Source: Alphaproteobacteria bacterium (GTDB lineage: Bacteria; Pseudomonadota; Alphaproteobacteria; Rickettsiales; UBA8987). From it: DNA of 35,902 bases. A program made the position numbers and the translations under genes. Shown in pieces: positions 7,637 to 15,022 of the stretch. Below the pieces are notes generated by a model. It was not told the DNA's origin. It saw nothing but the letters and a program-made list of their open reading frames with translations, and searched no databases. Location: positions 1 to 35,902 of the forward strand of contig JAUIFA010000008.1 of the NCBI GenBank assembly GCA_030429625.1. The letters run 5' to 3'. Each line of letters opens with the position of its first letter. The stretch's first letter is position 1.

Positions 7637-9019
7637 ATGGGCACAATAGAAATCATCCTCATCGTTGCGATTCTTATCTTTATCGGCGGAAAAGTATTTT
7701 TCTTGGTAAAATGGCTCAGCGCAAAGGCGGAAGCAGACCTTATCCGCCAGAAAATGGAAGACGCGCAAAACCTTATTGAGATGAATAAGTCTGTGTTGGA
7801 TGATGAAATCATCGCCAAAGAAAAAGCCCTCCATGAACTCAGTGATACAAAAACCCTACTCGCCTTGTCTCATCAGGAAAACGAACTCCTAAAACAACAA
7901 ATGCAGGATTGGAACAAAACCAAAGAGGAATTTTTACACATTGCACAGGCCTCTACCTCTGAAATTGGTACAAAGCTTTCCAACAAGCTTCTTGATGACC
8001 ACAAACGTGAGGCCAAAATGTCGCGGGAAGAAGGTGAAAAACGTGTCAAACAAACCACAGAAGAACTCAACAAACAGTTCAGCACTGTGTTTGAATCAAT
8101 GAAATCTTTGAATGATCAGGTTCAGGAAAATCGTTCTACGGTGGACGTAGTACGCCAATCTCTGCTTAACCCTTCTGGCGCCGGTAGCCTGTCCGAAATC
8201 ACACTGGAAAATATATTCAAGAATTCAAACCTCATTGCCAAACAAGATTACACATTACAACATTTTGTTGCCAATGGTCAAAGCGGTGGATTGCGACCAG
8301 ACGCAGTAGTTTATCTTCCCGGTAATAATGTGATGGTGGTGGACAGCAAGGCATCAAAGTTCTTTCTTGAACTGGGAGAAGCGCAAAGCGATCAGGAACG
8401 AAAAGCACTGGAAGCTCAATTAAAAAAATCAATGAATCAGCACCTTAAAGATCTGATAAAAAAAGATTATCGCCAAGCTGTTGAGCAATGTATCAAAGAA
8501 GACGGCAGAAAAGCCGATGCAAACATGGTGACATTGTTTATGTTTTTACCTACTGAGGCGGCACTTGAAAATTTACGTGCCATTGACACTAAATTTCTAG
8601 ACACAGCATGGAACAATAACATTATTCCCGTTGGCCCTACCGGATTAGTCAATGCTCTCCTCCATGCCCATTTATTGGTGTCTAACGAGCAACAGGAAAA
8701 GAACTATCAAGCCATCATTAATGAAGTCAAGGGAATGGTCAACTCTATCGCCACGCTATATAACCACGCCGACGGAATTGGGAAGAATCTTAAATCCAGC
8801 CTTAAAAAATACGACGAATTTGCTGCCTCGTTCAACAGCCGGTTTTTGTCCAAAGCTCGTAAGTTGGATAAGCTCGGACTTTCGGAAGAAAAATCTCGTA
8901 ATTTACCAGCCTTAAAACGCTACAGCATCAACGATTCAGATACGCTTATTAACATTGATTACGATGAAGATGAGGAAGAAAACAAACCACCTCTACTCAA
9001 ACAGATAGACAATAACTAA
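7637..9019 (+). CDS. rmuC: RmuC family DNA recombination protein
   Basis: RmuC proteins are thought to be nucleases that limit recombination between inverted repeats. The 460 residues show the family layout: a membrane helix at about 4-24, a long charged coiled coil from about 28 to 170, and a PD-(D/E)xK-like nuclease core. In the core RPDAVVYLPGN (220-230, with D222) is followed by VMVVDSKAS (232-240, with D236 and K238). The C-terminal part keeps a typical RmuC stretch (VGPTGLVNALLHAHLLV). AAAGGG lies about 8 nt before the ATG. It is divergent from glmU and converges on bamE with a 4-nt overlap of the coding ends. Confidence 0.92.
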   Translation: MGTIEIILIVAILIFIGGKVFFLVKWLSAKAEADLIRQKMEDAQNLIEMNKSVLDDEIIAKEKALHELSDTKTLLALSHQENELLKQQMQDWNKTKEEFLHIAQASTSEIGTKLSNKLLDDHKREAKMSREEGEKRVKQTTEELNKQFSTVFESMKSLNDQVQENRSTVDVVRQSLLNPSGAGSLSEITLENIFKNSNLIAKQDYTLQHFVANGQSGGLRPDAVVYLPGNNVMVVDSKASKFFLELGEAQSDQERKALEAQLKKSMNQHLKDLIKKDYRQAVEQCIKEDGRKADANMVTLFMFLPTEAALENLRAIDTKFLDTAWNNNIIPVGPTGLVNALLHAHLLVSNEQQEKNYQAIINEVKGMVNSIATLYNHADGIGKNLKSSLKKYDEFAASFNSRFLSKARKLDKLGLSEEKSRNLPALKRYSINDSDTLINIDYDEDEEENKPPLLKQIDNN

Positions 9020-9483
9020 TTGCCACCATTATAGCGCCCTAAATTGCCCAACAATTGTTCCATCACAGTCATACGGTTGCCCTCGGTCGGGGTTTCATCT
9101 TCAGAGATTGCAATGTTACGCCTGTCTTCTCCGCCTTTGCGTATAATATCAGTGACAATGCCATTTTCATTAAATTTTACAATCAAAATATCCTGATCCA
9201 CCACTTCTGATTTTAGATAGGCGCTGTTTTCCATTTTTAACCCAATGTAATACCAAGTATCTTCTCCAAAAGTGGAGGTGGAAGAAGGAGAACCAAGCAA
9301 ATATTGCACGTCGTTTTTATCGGTTACACCAATCTTAATCCGATCCATATTGACCGCACCGCCCTTGACATAGCCACTATTTTCCGGAGTTTTTACACAA
9401 GAAGTCGTTATCAGAACCACAAGGAACACAAGCATTACAGGCAAAATTCTTGTACTAATCTGTGCTATTTTTTTTATTATCAT
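9016..9483 (-). CDS. bamE: Outer membrane protein assembly factor BamE (SmpA/OmlA) lipoprotein
   Basis: BamE is a small lipoprotein of the beta-barrel assembly machine in the outer membrane. I start it at the ATG at 9483, preceded by AAGAAG, because a signal peptide then follows directly: MIIKKIAQ, a hydrophobic core, and a lipobox-like ITTSC with C29 as the lipid-modified residue. The mature part has the fold's marks: a G-x-T-x-xDV-xxLLGSPSSTSTF segment (51-72) and WYYI (77-80). The frame is open 26 codons further upstream, but that region would spoil the signal peptide. The C-terminal tail of about 40 residues is polar and probably disordered. The 3' end overlaps the convergent rmuC stop. 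Confidence 0.88.
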   Translation of the reverse strand: MIIKKIAQISTRILPVMLVFLVVLITTSCVKTPENSGYVKGGAVNMDRIKIGVTDKNDVQYLLGSPSSTSTFGEDTWYYIGLKMENSAYLKSEVVDQDILIVKFNENGIVTDIIRKGGEDRRNIAISEDETPTEGNRMTVMEQLLGNLGRYNGGN

Positions 9484-9525
9484 AAGAATCTTCTTATTTT
9501 TTACTGGATTATATAATATATTTAT

Positions 9526-9555
9526 ATTATAAGCACCCACCCATAACATGTTTAA
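9526..9555 (-). promoter_or_regulatory. Predicted sigma-70 promoter for bamE
   Basis: On the minus strand TTAAAC (-35, plus-strand 9550-9555) is followed after 18 nt by a perfect TATAAT (-10, 9526-9531), about 43 nt before the preferred bamE start. A position downstream of the longer frame's ATG supports the shorter start. Sequence match only. Confidence 0.5.
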
Positions 9556-9566
9556 CGGCATACGAC

Positions 9567-9572
9567 TATAAT
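9567..9572 (+). promoter_or_regulatory. Candidate -10 element for rpmF
   Basis: A consensus TATAAT lies 58 nt before the rpmF start. No good -35 is visible at the right distance, so this is a weak call made mainly because rpmF must be transcribed away from bamE here. Confidence 0.3.
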
Positions 9573-9630
9573 ATTTTTTACGTATTTGCCAATAAAAACT
9601 TATAAATTAAATTAAAAGGAAGTGGTTACC

Positions 9631-9843
9631 ATGGCAGTTCCAAAGAAAAAAACATCCAAATCAAAACGCAACATGCGTCGCTCTCACCATGCTCTTTCAT
9701 CTATTACAGTAGCTGAAAACTCCACATCGGGTGAGCTTACTCTTCCTCATCATGTTTCTTTAGACGGTTACTACAAAGGCCGTCAGGTTTTTGAAGAACC
9801 TGCCTCTGAAGCAAACGATGACACACTTGAAGAAACGCTTTAA
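9631..9843 (+). CDS. rpmF: 50S ribosomal protein L32
   Basis: L32 is a small protein of the large ribosomal subunit. The N-terminus [22 protein letters not shown] is the invariant family start, so the ATG at 9631 is chosen over a GTG three codons upstream. GGAAG lies 8 nt before it. With 70 residues it is slightly longer than many L32 proteins, and its last 20 residues are acidic ([10 protein letters not shown] onward). There are no zinc-binding cysteines, as is common in proteobacterial L32. It is followed by plsX and fabH, the widely conserved rpmF-plsX-fabH order. The DUF177 (YceD) gene often found before rpmF is absent. Confidence 0.95.
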   Translation: MAVPKKKTSKSKRNMRRSHHALSSITVAENSTSGELTLPHHVSLDGYYKGRQVFEEPASEANDDTLEETL

Positions 9844-9868
9844 TACATACCATCTGATTTTAAGATCA

Positions 9869-9896
9869 TTGCAAAATTAAAGGCATTTGCTATAAT
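9869..9896 (+). promoter_or_regulatory. Predicted sigma-70 promoter for plsX
   Basis: TTGCAA (9869-9874), a 16-nt spacer and a perfect TATAAT preceded by TTTGC (9891-9896) lie in the 93-nt gap between rpmF and plsX, 40 nt before the plsX start. It would let the lipid genes be transcribed independently of L32. Confidence 0.6.
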
Positions 9897-9936
9897 GCCC
9901 GCTTTATGTCTTATTGTCTAAATTTGAAGGGGTTTT

Positions 9937-11037
9937 ATGTCTGGTAATTTATTTTCCAAACGTGTTACGATTGCTCTCGACGGCATGGGCGGGGACAATG
10001 CCCCAGAAATTGTGGTAGAGGGTGCCAGTCTGGCCTTAAAAAACCATGACAATGTCAGATTCATCATTTTTGGAGATAAAAAAGTTCTCCGTCATCTCAT
10101 CGAACAATATCCTAATGTGCGCGACGTTACTAAGCTTGTGCATACGGACGAAATGGTATTGGATGACGACAAACCCTCCTATGCCCTACGCCGTCGTAAT
10201 AATTCCAGCATGCGTCTGGCCATCAAAGCAGTTAGAAATGGCGAAGCCGATGGTGCAGTTTCTGCTGGAAATACTGGTGCACTTATGGCCATTTCAAAAG
10301 TTATGCTCCGTACTTTACCTGGCATTGAGCGTCCGGCCATTGGCGGTATTATTCCTACCAAGGGTGAACCTTGTGTGATGTTGGATTTGGGTGCAAATGT
10401 CAATTGTGATGCGGATAATTTATTTGAATTCTCAGTGATGGGAGATGCATTTTCGCGGGTGATTTTTCAAAAGGAGAATCCCTCCATTGGTCTGCTAAAC
10501 ATTGGTACAGAAGAAGTCAAAGGCAACGAAGCCGTCAAAGCAGCAGCCAACATGCTGCGCGAGAGTGATCTGGATCTAAATTTCTACGGCCATATTGAAG
10601 GGGATGATATTGGTGAGGGCATAGTGGACGTGGTGGTCACTGATGGCTTTACCGGCAATGTTGCTCTGAAAACTGCCGAAGGCACCGCAAAAATGTTTTC
10701 ACATTTCCTTAAAGACGCACTTAAATCCTCCCCCATTGCCATGACAGGGGCGCTTTTGGCGCGCACGTCCCTACAAAAATTCAAAGACAGGTTAAATCCC
10801 AGTCTCTATAACGGCGCAATGTTTTTAGGACTCAATGGCATTGTGGTTAAAAGCCACGGCGGAACGGATGCCCTTGGTTTTGCTAACGCAGTTGGGGTTA
10901 CTATTGAACTGGCAAAAAATGATATTAACAAACATATTGTCAATGAGATGATTCAATCTGGACACATTCCCCCGGAAGACGATATTGAGCTGGACGATCT
11001 GGATGACATTGAAGATCTGGATGATCTGGATGACTAA
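9937..11037 (+). CDS. plsX: Phosphate acyltransferase PlsX
   Basis: PlsX converts acyl-ACP to acyl-phosphate, the acyl donor that PlsY uses to start phospholipid synthesis on glycerol-3-phosphate. The N-terminus carries the family motif ALDGMGGDNAPEIVVEGA (13-30). Other conserved text includes SAGNTGALMA, LDLGANVNC and a late GIVVKSHGGTDALGFANA. AAGGGG lies a few nt before the ATG. Compared with usual lengths of about 330-350, the 366 residues end in an extra acidic tail, EDDIELDDLDDIEDLDDLDD, built from repeated Asp-Leu/Ile units. The tail lies outside the catalytic fold. It precedes fabH; gpsA, which supplies glycerol-3-phosphate, is elsewhere in this window. Confidence 0.96.
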   Translation: MSGNLFSKRVTIALDGMGGDNAPEIVVEGASLALKNHDNVRFIIFGDKKVLRHLIEQYPNVRDVTKLVHTDEMVLDDDKPSYALRRRNNSSMRLAIKAVRNGEADGAVSAGNTGALMAISKVMLRTLPGIERPAIGGIIPTKGEPCVMLDLGANVNCDADNLFEFSVMGDAFSRVIFQKENPSIGLLNIGTEEVKGNEAVKAAANMLRESDLDLNFYGHIEGDDIGEGIVDVVVTDGFTGNVALKTAEGTAKMFSHFLKDALKSSPIAMTGALLARTSLQKFKDRLNPSLYNGAMFLGLNGIVVKSHGGTDALGFANAVGVTIELAKNDINKHIVNEMIQSGHIPPEDDIELDDLDDIEDLDDLDD

Positions 11038-11082
11038 TCTTATTTAACTGTCTGCTTTATAAATAAACTAAGGAAGCACTCT

Positions 11083-12054
11083 ATGATACGATCTACCTTT
11101 ATTGCCTCCGGTGCTTACCTTCCGGAAAAAATACTGACGAATGCGGATCTTGAACAGATGGTAGATACAAACGATGCTTGGATTACTGAACGTACAGGCA
11201 TTAAAACCCGCCACATTGTGGCTGAGAATGAGATGACTTCAGATCTGGCCACCAAAGCTGCCCAGCAAGCGCTAAAGAATGCAAATATAACGGCGGATGA
11301 ATTGGATCTGATTATTCTTGCCACCACCACTCCTGACAATACTTTTCCCTCCACCGCTTGCAAAGTCCAAGCCAATTTGGGAAATAAAACATGCCCTGCT
11401 TTTGATATTCAAGCCGTATGCACCGGTTTTATCTACGCTCTGGCCACGGCCGATAATTTTATTAAATCCGGACAATATAAAACAGTGATGGTAATTGGTG
11501 CGGACAGCTTATCCCGCATTGTCGACTGGAACGATCGAGGAACATGCATTTTATTTGGTGACGGTGCTGGTGCAGTCATTTTGCAAGCAAAAGAACAGCT
11601 AGGCACTAATCAGGATACAGGCATCTTATCAACCCATTTATATTCTGACGGATCAACCCGTGACTTACTCTACGTTGATGGCGGAGCAGCGCAGACAAAT
11701 GGTGAAGTTGGTAAATTACGTATGTTGGGCACAGAAGTATTTAAACATGCTGTTTCCAAACTTGTACAATGTTCCAAAGAAGCATTGGAACATAATGATT
11801 TTACCATTGAGAACGTAGATTGGATTATTCCTCACCAAGCCAACCAACGCATTCTGGAGGCTACTGCTAAAAAGTTGAAAGCACAGGACAAACTTATTTC
11901 TACGGTTAGGGACCATGCCAATACCTCGGCAGCCTCCATTCCATTGGCAATAAACAGCGCCATACATGACGGAAAAATTAAAAATGGCGATTTGCTTGTC
12001 TTACAGGCCATTGGGGGCGGTTTAACCTGGGGATCTTGCCTAATAAAAATTTAA
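11083..12054 (+). CDS. fabH: 3-oxoacyl-[acyl-carrier-protein] synthase III (KAS III)
   Basis: FabH starts fatty-acid synthesis by condensing acetyl-CoA with malonyl-ACP. The 323 residues are a normal length. The catalytic triad is intact: C113 in AVCTGF, H251 in IIPHQANQRI and N280 in DHANTSAASIP. The C-terminal glycine-rich IGGGLTWG is typical. AAGGAAG lies about 8 nt before the ATG. It follows plsX by 45 nt, presumably in one transcript, and is followed by ihfA after 88 nt. Confidence 0.97.
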   Translation: MIRSTFIASGAYLPEKILTNADLEQMVDTNDAWITERTGIKTRHIVAENEMTSDLATKAAQQALKNANITADELDLIILATTTPDNTFPSTACKVQANLGNKTCPAFDIQAVCTGFIYALATADNFIKSGQYKTVMVIGADSLSRIVDWNDRGTCILFGDGAGAVILQAKEQLGTNQDTGILSTHLYSDGSTRDLLYVDGGAAQTNGEVGKLRMLGTEVFKHAVSKLVQCSKEALEHNDFTIENVDWIIPHQANQRILEATAKKLKAQDKLISTVRDHANTSAASIPLAINSAIHDGKIKNGDLLVLQAIGGGLTWGSCLIKI

Positions 12055-12077
12055 TCGTAAAAAGTGATACTTTAAGA

Positions 12078-12106
12078 TTGACTAACATATTGAATATGGT
12101 TAGTTT
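12078..12106 (+). promoter_or_regulatory. Possible promoter or operator upstream of ihfA
   Basis: TTGACT (12078-12083) is followed after 17 nt by TAGTTT (12101-12106), a good -35 with a poor -10. The spacer contains an imperfect inverted repeat, CTAACATAT and ATATGGTTAG. It may be a promoter or a protein-binding site; the call is weak. Confidence 0.3.
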
Positions 12107-12142
12107 ATCGACCCAACTGCTGAAAAATAAGAGGGTAACCAT

Positions 12143-12430
12143 ATGACAAAAACCATAACACGTGCCGATATAGCTAGCGCTGTATACGAACAATTAGGAA
12201 TTTCCCACGCTGAATCGTCTGATATCGTCGATACTATTATCGAAGAAATTGTTTCTACCCTTGCAAAAGGAGAAGAAGTGAAGCTTTCGTCTTTTGGTAC
12301 ATTTGAAATTCGTCAGAAGAAAGAACGTATTGGTAGAAACCCAAAAACCAAGAAAGAAATTCCAATTACTGCACGTAGTGTGGTGACGTTCCACGCCTCA
12401 AATCTTTTAACCAAAAGAGTAAACTCTTAA
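12143..12430 (+). CDS. ihfA: Integration host factor subunit alpha
   Basis: IHF-alpha pairs with IHF-beta to bend DNA sharply and shapes promoters, the origin and recombination sites. The 95 residues have the HU/IHF fold: N-terminal helices ([14 protein letters not shown] onward), [28 protein letters not shown] with the beta-arm and its tip proline in RNPKT, and a C-terminal [18 protein letters not shown] 7 nt before the ATG supports the start. The alpha-type call rests mainly on the fabH-ihfA-merR gene order typical of alphaproteobacteria. The merR gene follows after 13 nt, so the two are probably co-transcribed. Confidence 0.93.
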   Translation: MTKTITRADIASAVYEQLGISHAESSDIVDTIIEEIVSTLAKGEEVKLSSFGTFEIRQKKERIGRNPKTKKEIPITARSVVTFHASNLLTKRVNS

Positions 12431-12443
12431 CGGAAGCAGATTA

Positions 12444-12893
12444 GTGGAAACAGATCAAGTCAAAAGAACTAAGAGCGCAAACGCGCTACGCACCATTGGT
12501 GAAGTGTCAGAATATTTAAATTTGCCAGCGCACGTTCTTCGTTTTTGGGAAAGTAAGTTTTCTCAGATAAAGCCCATCAAACGTCGAGGCGGCCACCGTT
12601 ATTACCGGCCTGAAGATATTGATATTTTGCGGGAAGTGCGATCGCTTCTTTATGACCGTGGATATACGATTAAGGGGGCACAAAAATACCTGAAAGACAA
12701 TAACGGGAAAAAGGATATAGGTAATGATGTTATTGTCGGTGCGGATAATGGTGGTATTTCTACACCCCCTGTTCATGTTGGTTCTGAAAATCATTTTGAG
12801 CAGACTGAAAACAAAAAACGTTTAAAGCGTATCCTAAATGAGCTTGTGGAAATAAAACAAATGCTCAACTCAACAGACGAACAGAACCTGTAA
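12444..12893 (+). CDS. MerR family transcriptional regulator
   Basis: This 149-residue protein begins with a MerR-type winged helix-turn-helix (about 14-82): [20 protein letters not shown], then [16 protein letters not shown], then [11 protein letters not shown]. The short C-terminal part (about 90-149) has no cysteines or obvious effector domain and ends in a helix ([17 protein letters not shown]) that could dimerise. The target is unknown. A gene of this type follows ihfA in many proteobacteria, so it is a conserved neighbour rather than a metal regulator. The start is GTG, with GGAAG about 8 nt before it. It ends 2 nt from the end of the convergent XRE gene. Confidence 0.9.
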   Translation: METDQVKRTKSANALRTIGEVSEYLNLPAHVLRFWESKFSQIKPIKRRGGHRYYRPEDIDILREVRSLLYDRGYTIKGAQKYLKDNNGKKDIGNDVIVGADNGGISTPPVHVGSENHFEQTENKKRLKRILNELVEIKQMLNSTDEQNL

Positions 12894-12895
12894 CT

Positions 12896-13264
12896 TTATT
12901 CAGCAATCATTGCTCTTATAATATGCCGTACCGCCTCCTGCTTGTCCGACGTATCAATGGCCTGAAAATCTTTCATAACCTCAATACAAAGACGCTGCCT
13001 ATCAAGTTTCTCCTTAGACACATCCTCCTGAACATCTTCAAAGAAATAGGCCACCGGTACATTAAAGAATTTTGCCACCTCATGCAATCTGCTGGCTGAT
13101 ATACGATTGATACCATTCTCGTATTTCTGCAATTGCTGATGTGTTACCCCTATTATACAGCCAACATCCTGACGGGTTTTCCCCGACGATAAACGTAGCT
13201 CATATATTTTCCGGCCAATATTCTTATCAATATTGTTTGCCGATTTTACATTACCTTTTGTCAT
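12896..13264 (-). CDS. XRE family helix-turn-helix regulator
   Basis: The 122-residue protein carries a Cro/CI-type helix-turn-helix at about 15-72: IGRKIYELRLSSGKTRQDVG, GVTHQQLQKYENG, then NRISASRLHEVAKFFNVPVAYFFED. This version, with HQQLQKYENGINRISASRL, is common in alphaproteobacterial chromosomal regulators. The C-terminal part is helical without a known sensor domain. AGGGG lies about 8 nt before the ATG. Its upstream region is AT-rich with an inverted repeat about 165 nt away. It is alone on its strand between merR (convergent) and the pilin-like gene, so its targets cannot be read from context. Confidence 0.9.
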   Translation of the reverse strand: MTKGNVKSANNIDKNIGRKIYELRLSSGKTRQDVGCIIGVTHQQLQKYENGINRISASRLHEVAKFFNVPVAYFFEDVQEDVSKEKLDRQRLCIEVMKDFQAIDTSDKQEAVRHIIRAMIAE

Positions 13265-13427
13265 AACTTAACCCCTAAGATCGTTTCACTGCACTCTTAG
13301 TTGCATAAGCCATGCCAAAAATTGAATAAAACAGAGGTTTTAGAATAATATACTTATATAACAGTCGATTATCCATTATATAAAAATAGCATAAAATATA
13401 TCAGAAGTTGTATAAGTATTTATAAAT

Positions 13428-13462
13428 GTATCATAATAATACTAAAAGTTTCATTATGATAC
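13428..13462. repeat. Perfect inverted repeat between the pilin-like gene and the XRE gene
   Basis: GTATCATAAT (13428-13437) and ATTATGATAC (13453-13462) are perfect inverted copies separated by 15 nt, 20 nt downstream of the pilin-like gene's stop. In the minus direction the following sequence is AT-rich (ATTTATAAATAC) without a pure T-run. It may be a weak terminator for the upstream operon or an operator for the XRE gene. The rest of the 217-nt gap is AT-rich with TATATAA-type palindromes and nothing else I can name. Confidence 0.45.
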
Positions 13463-13481
13463 AGTTTAGCAATCCTCAGAG

Positions 13482-14534
13482 CTATAGATTTATGCCAATA
13501 TAGATACGGCAGGTCTTCTCTGTATTTTCTAAATTATACTTACCGTCCTTGATACACAAACTTTCCTGTGCACCAGAATTAGCTGAAAGAACGCCCAAGG
13601 ACCCATCACCTTTTTCTGAAACAGGAGAGCCATCATCAAGGAAACTATCAATTTGCTGAGCCTGTTTTGGTGTCAGCGCCCCACCATCTATTTTATCCTT
13701 GTTGATGGTGGCAATCATTAACATATTCTTGCCAGATTCGTCCTGAGAACGGACATAAATTGGCATCACAATAACATTTTCCAATCCGATATTGGGAACA
13801 AGTTTAGACAAATCAACATTATCCCAGTCGATGTTTTTTTCTATTTTATTAAGCTTTATCAGCCCCACACTGGCCAGATGCTGCCAATACATGACCGATT
13901 CTGTGATGTCCGAAATTTTACCGTCCCCATTACCTTTATAAACATCCTCCTTAACATCAGGAATGTTAGTGATGTCCCCAGCAATATCTCCGTATGTGTT
14001 GTAAAACTCCAACCCAGCTTTTTGTAATACCTTGATTTCCTGAAGCAGTTTAACGACATCATCGCTATATTGCTCATCTTCTACCATGTATTCTTCAATA
14101 GGAAAGGCCTTAACAATATCGTTGTTTTCTGTATTACTAGTATTTTCTGTTAACGCAGTAGCACCTTTAATGTTAGAAACATTCGTATCATTTTTTAGTA
14201 CGGCCTGACGGGTTGCTTCCGGCAATAGAGGTTTTTCAAGGAGAATAGGTTTAAAAGAACGTACAGTAAAATTGCCCGAAGAAGGATTGATATCATCATA
14301 AATATTAATTACATTATGACGGTCTTCCACCTCGTTCATTCCATAGATAAACGAACCTTGTGATGACTCAGACGACGCATCATAACCATCATCATGCATG
14401 TTACGCAGGCCTGTAGGGTCCACTTCAATGCGCGAATCATCCACATCCTCTTCCATCTGCTTCATTGAGACGGCAAGCGTCACCAACATAATTAGGATAA
14501 GAACAACGGAAAGCGGAATATTTTTATTAAACAT
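13482..14534 (-). CDS. Membrane-anchored protein with a type IV pilin-like C-terminal domain
   Basis: The 350 residues (from the ATG at 14534; a GTG three codons upstream is possible) begin with one membrane helix (about 7-23) and continue with a long acidic, probably flexible linker (about 25-150). The last 190 residues resemble the globular part of type IV pilins and pseudopilins: a helix with LEFYNTYGDIAGDITNIPD, then GNGDGKISD (201-209), then ESVMYWQHLASVGLIK. Near the end, QQIDSFLDDGSPVSEKGDG is followed by a cysteine pair (C327, C342) around a YN motif. The GNGDGKISD stretch also resembles a calcium loop. The N-terminus lacks the G-F-T-L-x-E prepilin motif, so it is probably a fixed membrane anchor. 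It follows holC by 25 nt. Function is unknown; the pilin link is by pattern. Confidence 0.65.
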   Translation of the reverse strand: MFNKNIPLSVVLILIMLVTLAVSMKQMEEDVDDSRIEVDPTGLRNMHDDGYDASSESSQGSFIYGMNEVEDRHNVINIYDDINPSSGNFTVRSFKPILLEKPLLPEATRQAVLKNDTNVSNIKGATALTENTSNTENNDIVKAFPIEEYMVEDEQYSDDVVKLLQEIKVLQKAGLEFYNTYGDIAGDITNIPDVKEDVYKGNGDGKISDITESVMYWQHLASVGLIKLNKIEKNIDWDNVDLSKLVPNIGLENVIVMPIYVRSQDESGKNMLMIATINKDKIDGGALTPKQAQQIDSFLDDGSPVSEKGDGSLGVLSANSGAQESLCIKDGKYNLENTEKTCRIYIGINL

Positions 14535-14559
14535 CTCTCTCACCAGTTAAAGTTATCCC

Positions 14560-15015
14560 CTAACCTGCTTTCTCCCACCTGCCCTTATCATCCTGCTTCC
14601 AATAGGTTAGGTCAAGCTTTTCTTTTGATTTGTAGTTTTTCCACCTTTCTCTGGCCGCACTAACCTCTGTTGCATCATGGCCATTAAAAATATCAAGGCA
14701 GCGATCAAAGGAGGTAATAAAAGAATAATCACCCGCCCCACCCACGGACACAATAAAATCAGCCCCGTTTAGATTTTCTACCTCACAGGTTACATAAACT
14801 GGCTGTCTTTGTGCGTTGCCACTCTGATTCGTACCATGGGGAAGGAACGATTCTGCCTTATACGTCCAAAGAGCTTTGTCCACCTCTTTGACCTGCCCCT
14901 CGTCTTTGAGCAAAACAATCGCCTTGCTTCCCTTGGCCAGTATTTTTTCCAAAAGCTGGGGCAATGCCTGTTCTAGAGGCGTTCTCGTTAAATGATAAAA
15001 ACTAACCTCTGTCAC
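14560..15015 (-). CDS. holC: DNA polymerase III chi subunit
   Basis: The chi subunit links the clamp loader of DNA polymerase III to single-strand-binding protein. The family start VSFYHLTRTPLEQALPQLLEKIL is preceded by VTE, so I choose the GTG at 15015 (151 residues) over the longer frame reaching into pepA. Conserved features are KAIVLLKDEGQVKEVDKALWTY, FLPHG, and the late DRCLDIFNGHD with a C-terminal W-K-x-Y block. It starts 7 nt after the pepA stop. The pepA-holC order is also found in E. coli, where valS follows; here the next gene is the pilin-like protein instead. Confidence 0.92.
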   Translation of the reverse strand: MTEVSFYHLTRTPLEQALPQLLEKILAKGSKAIVLLKDEGQVKEVDKALWTYKAESFLPHGTNQSGNAQRQPVYVTCEVENLNGADFIVSVGGAGDYSFITSFDRCLDIFNGHDATEVSAARERWKNYKSKEKLDLTYWKQDDKGRWEKAG

Positions 15016-15022
15016 AACCAAA

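Noticed and set aside
7557-7646. An N-terminal extension of GlmU by 30 residues
   Set aside because: The conserved start MSHDVAAIILAAGKG has its own AGAGGTG; the extension runs over the predicted promoter and into rmuC.
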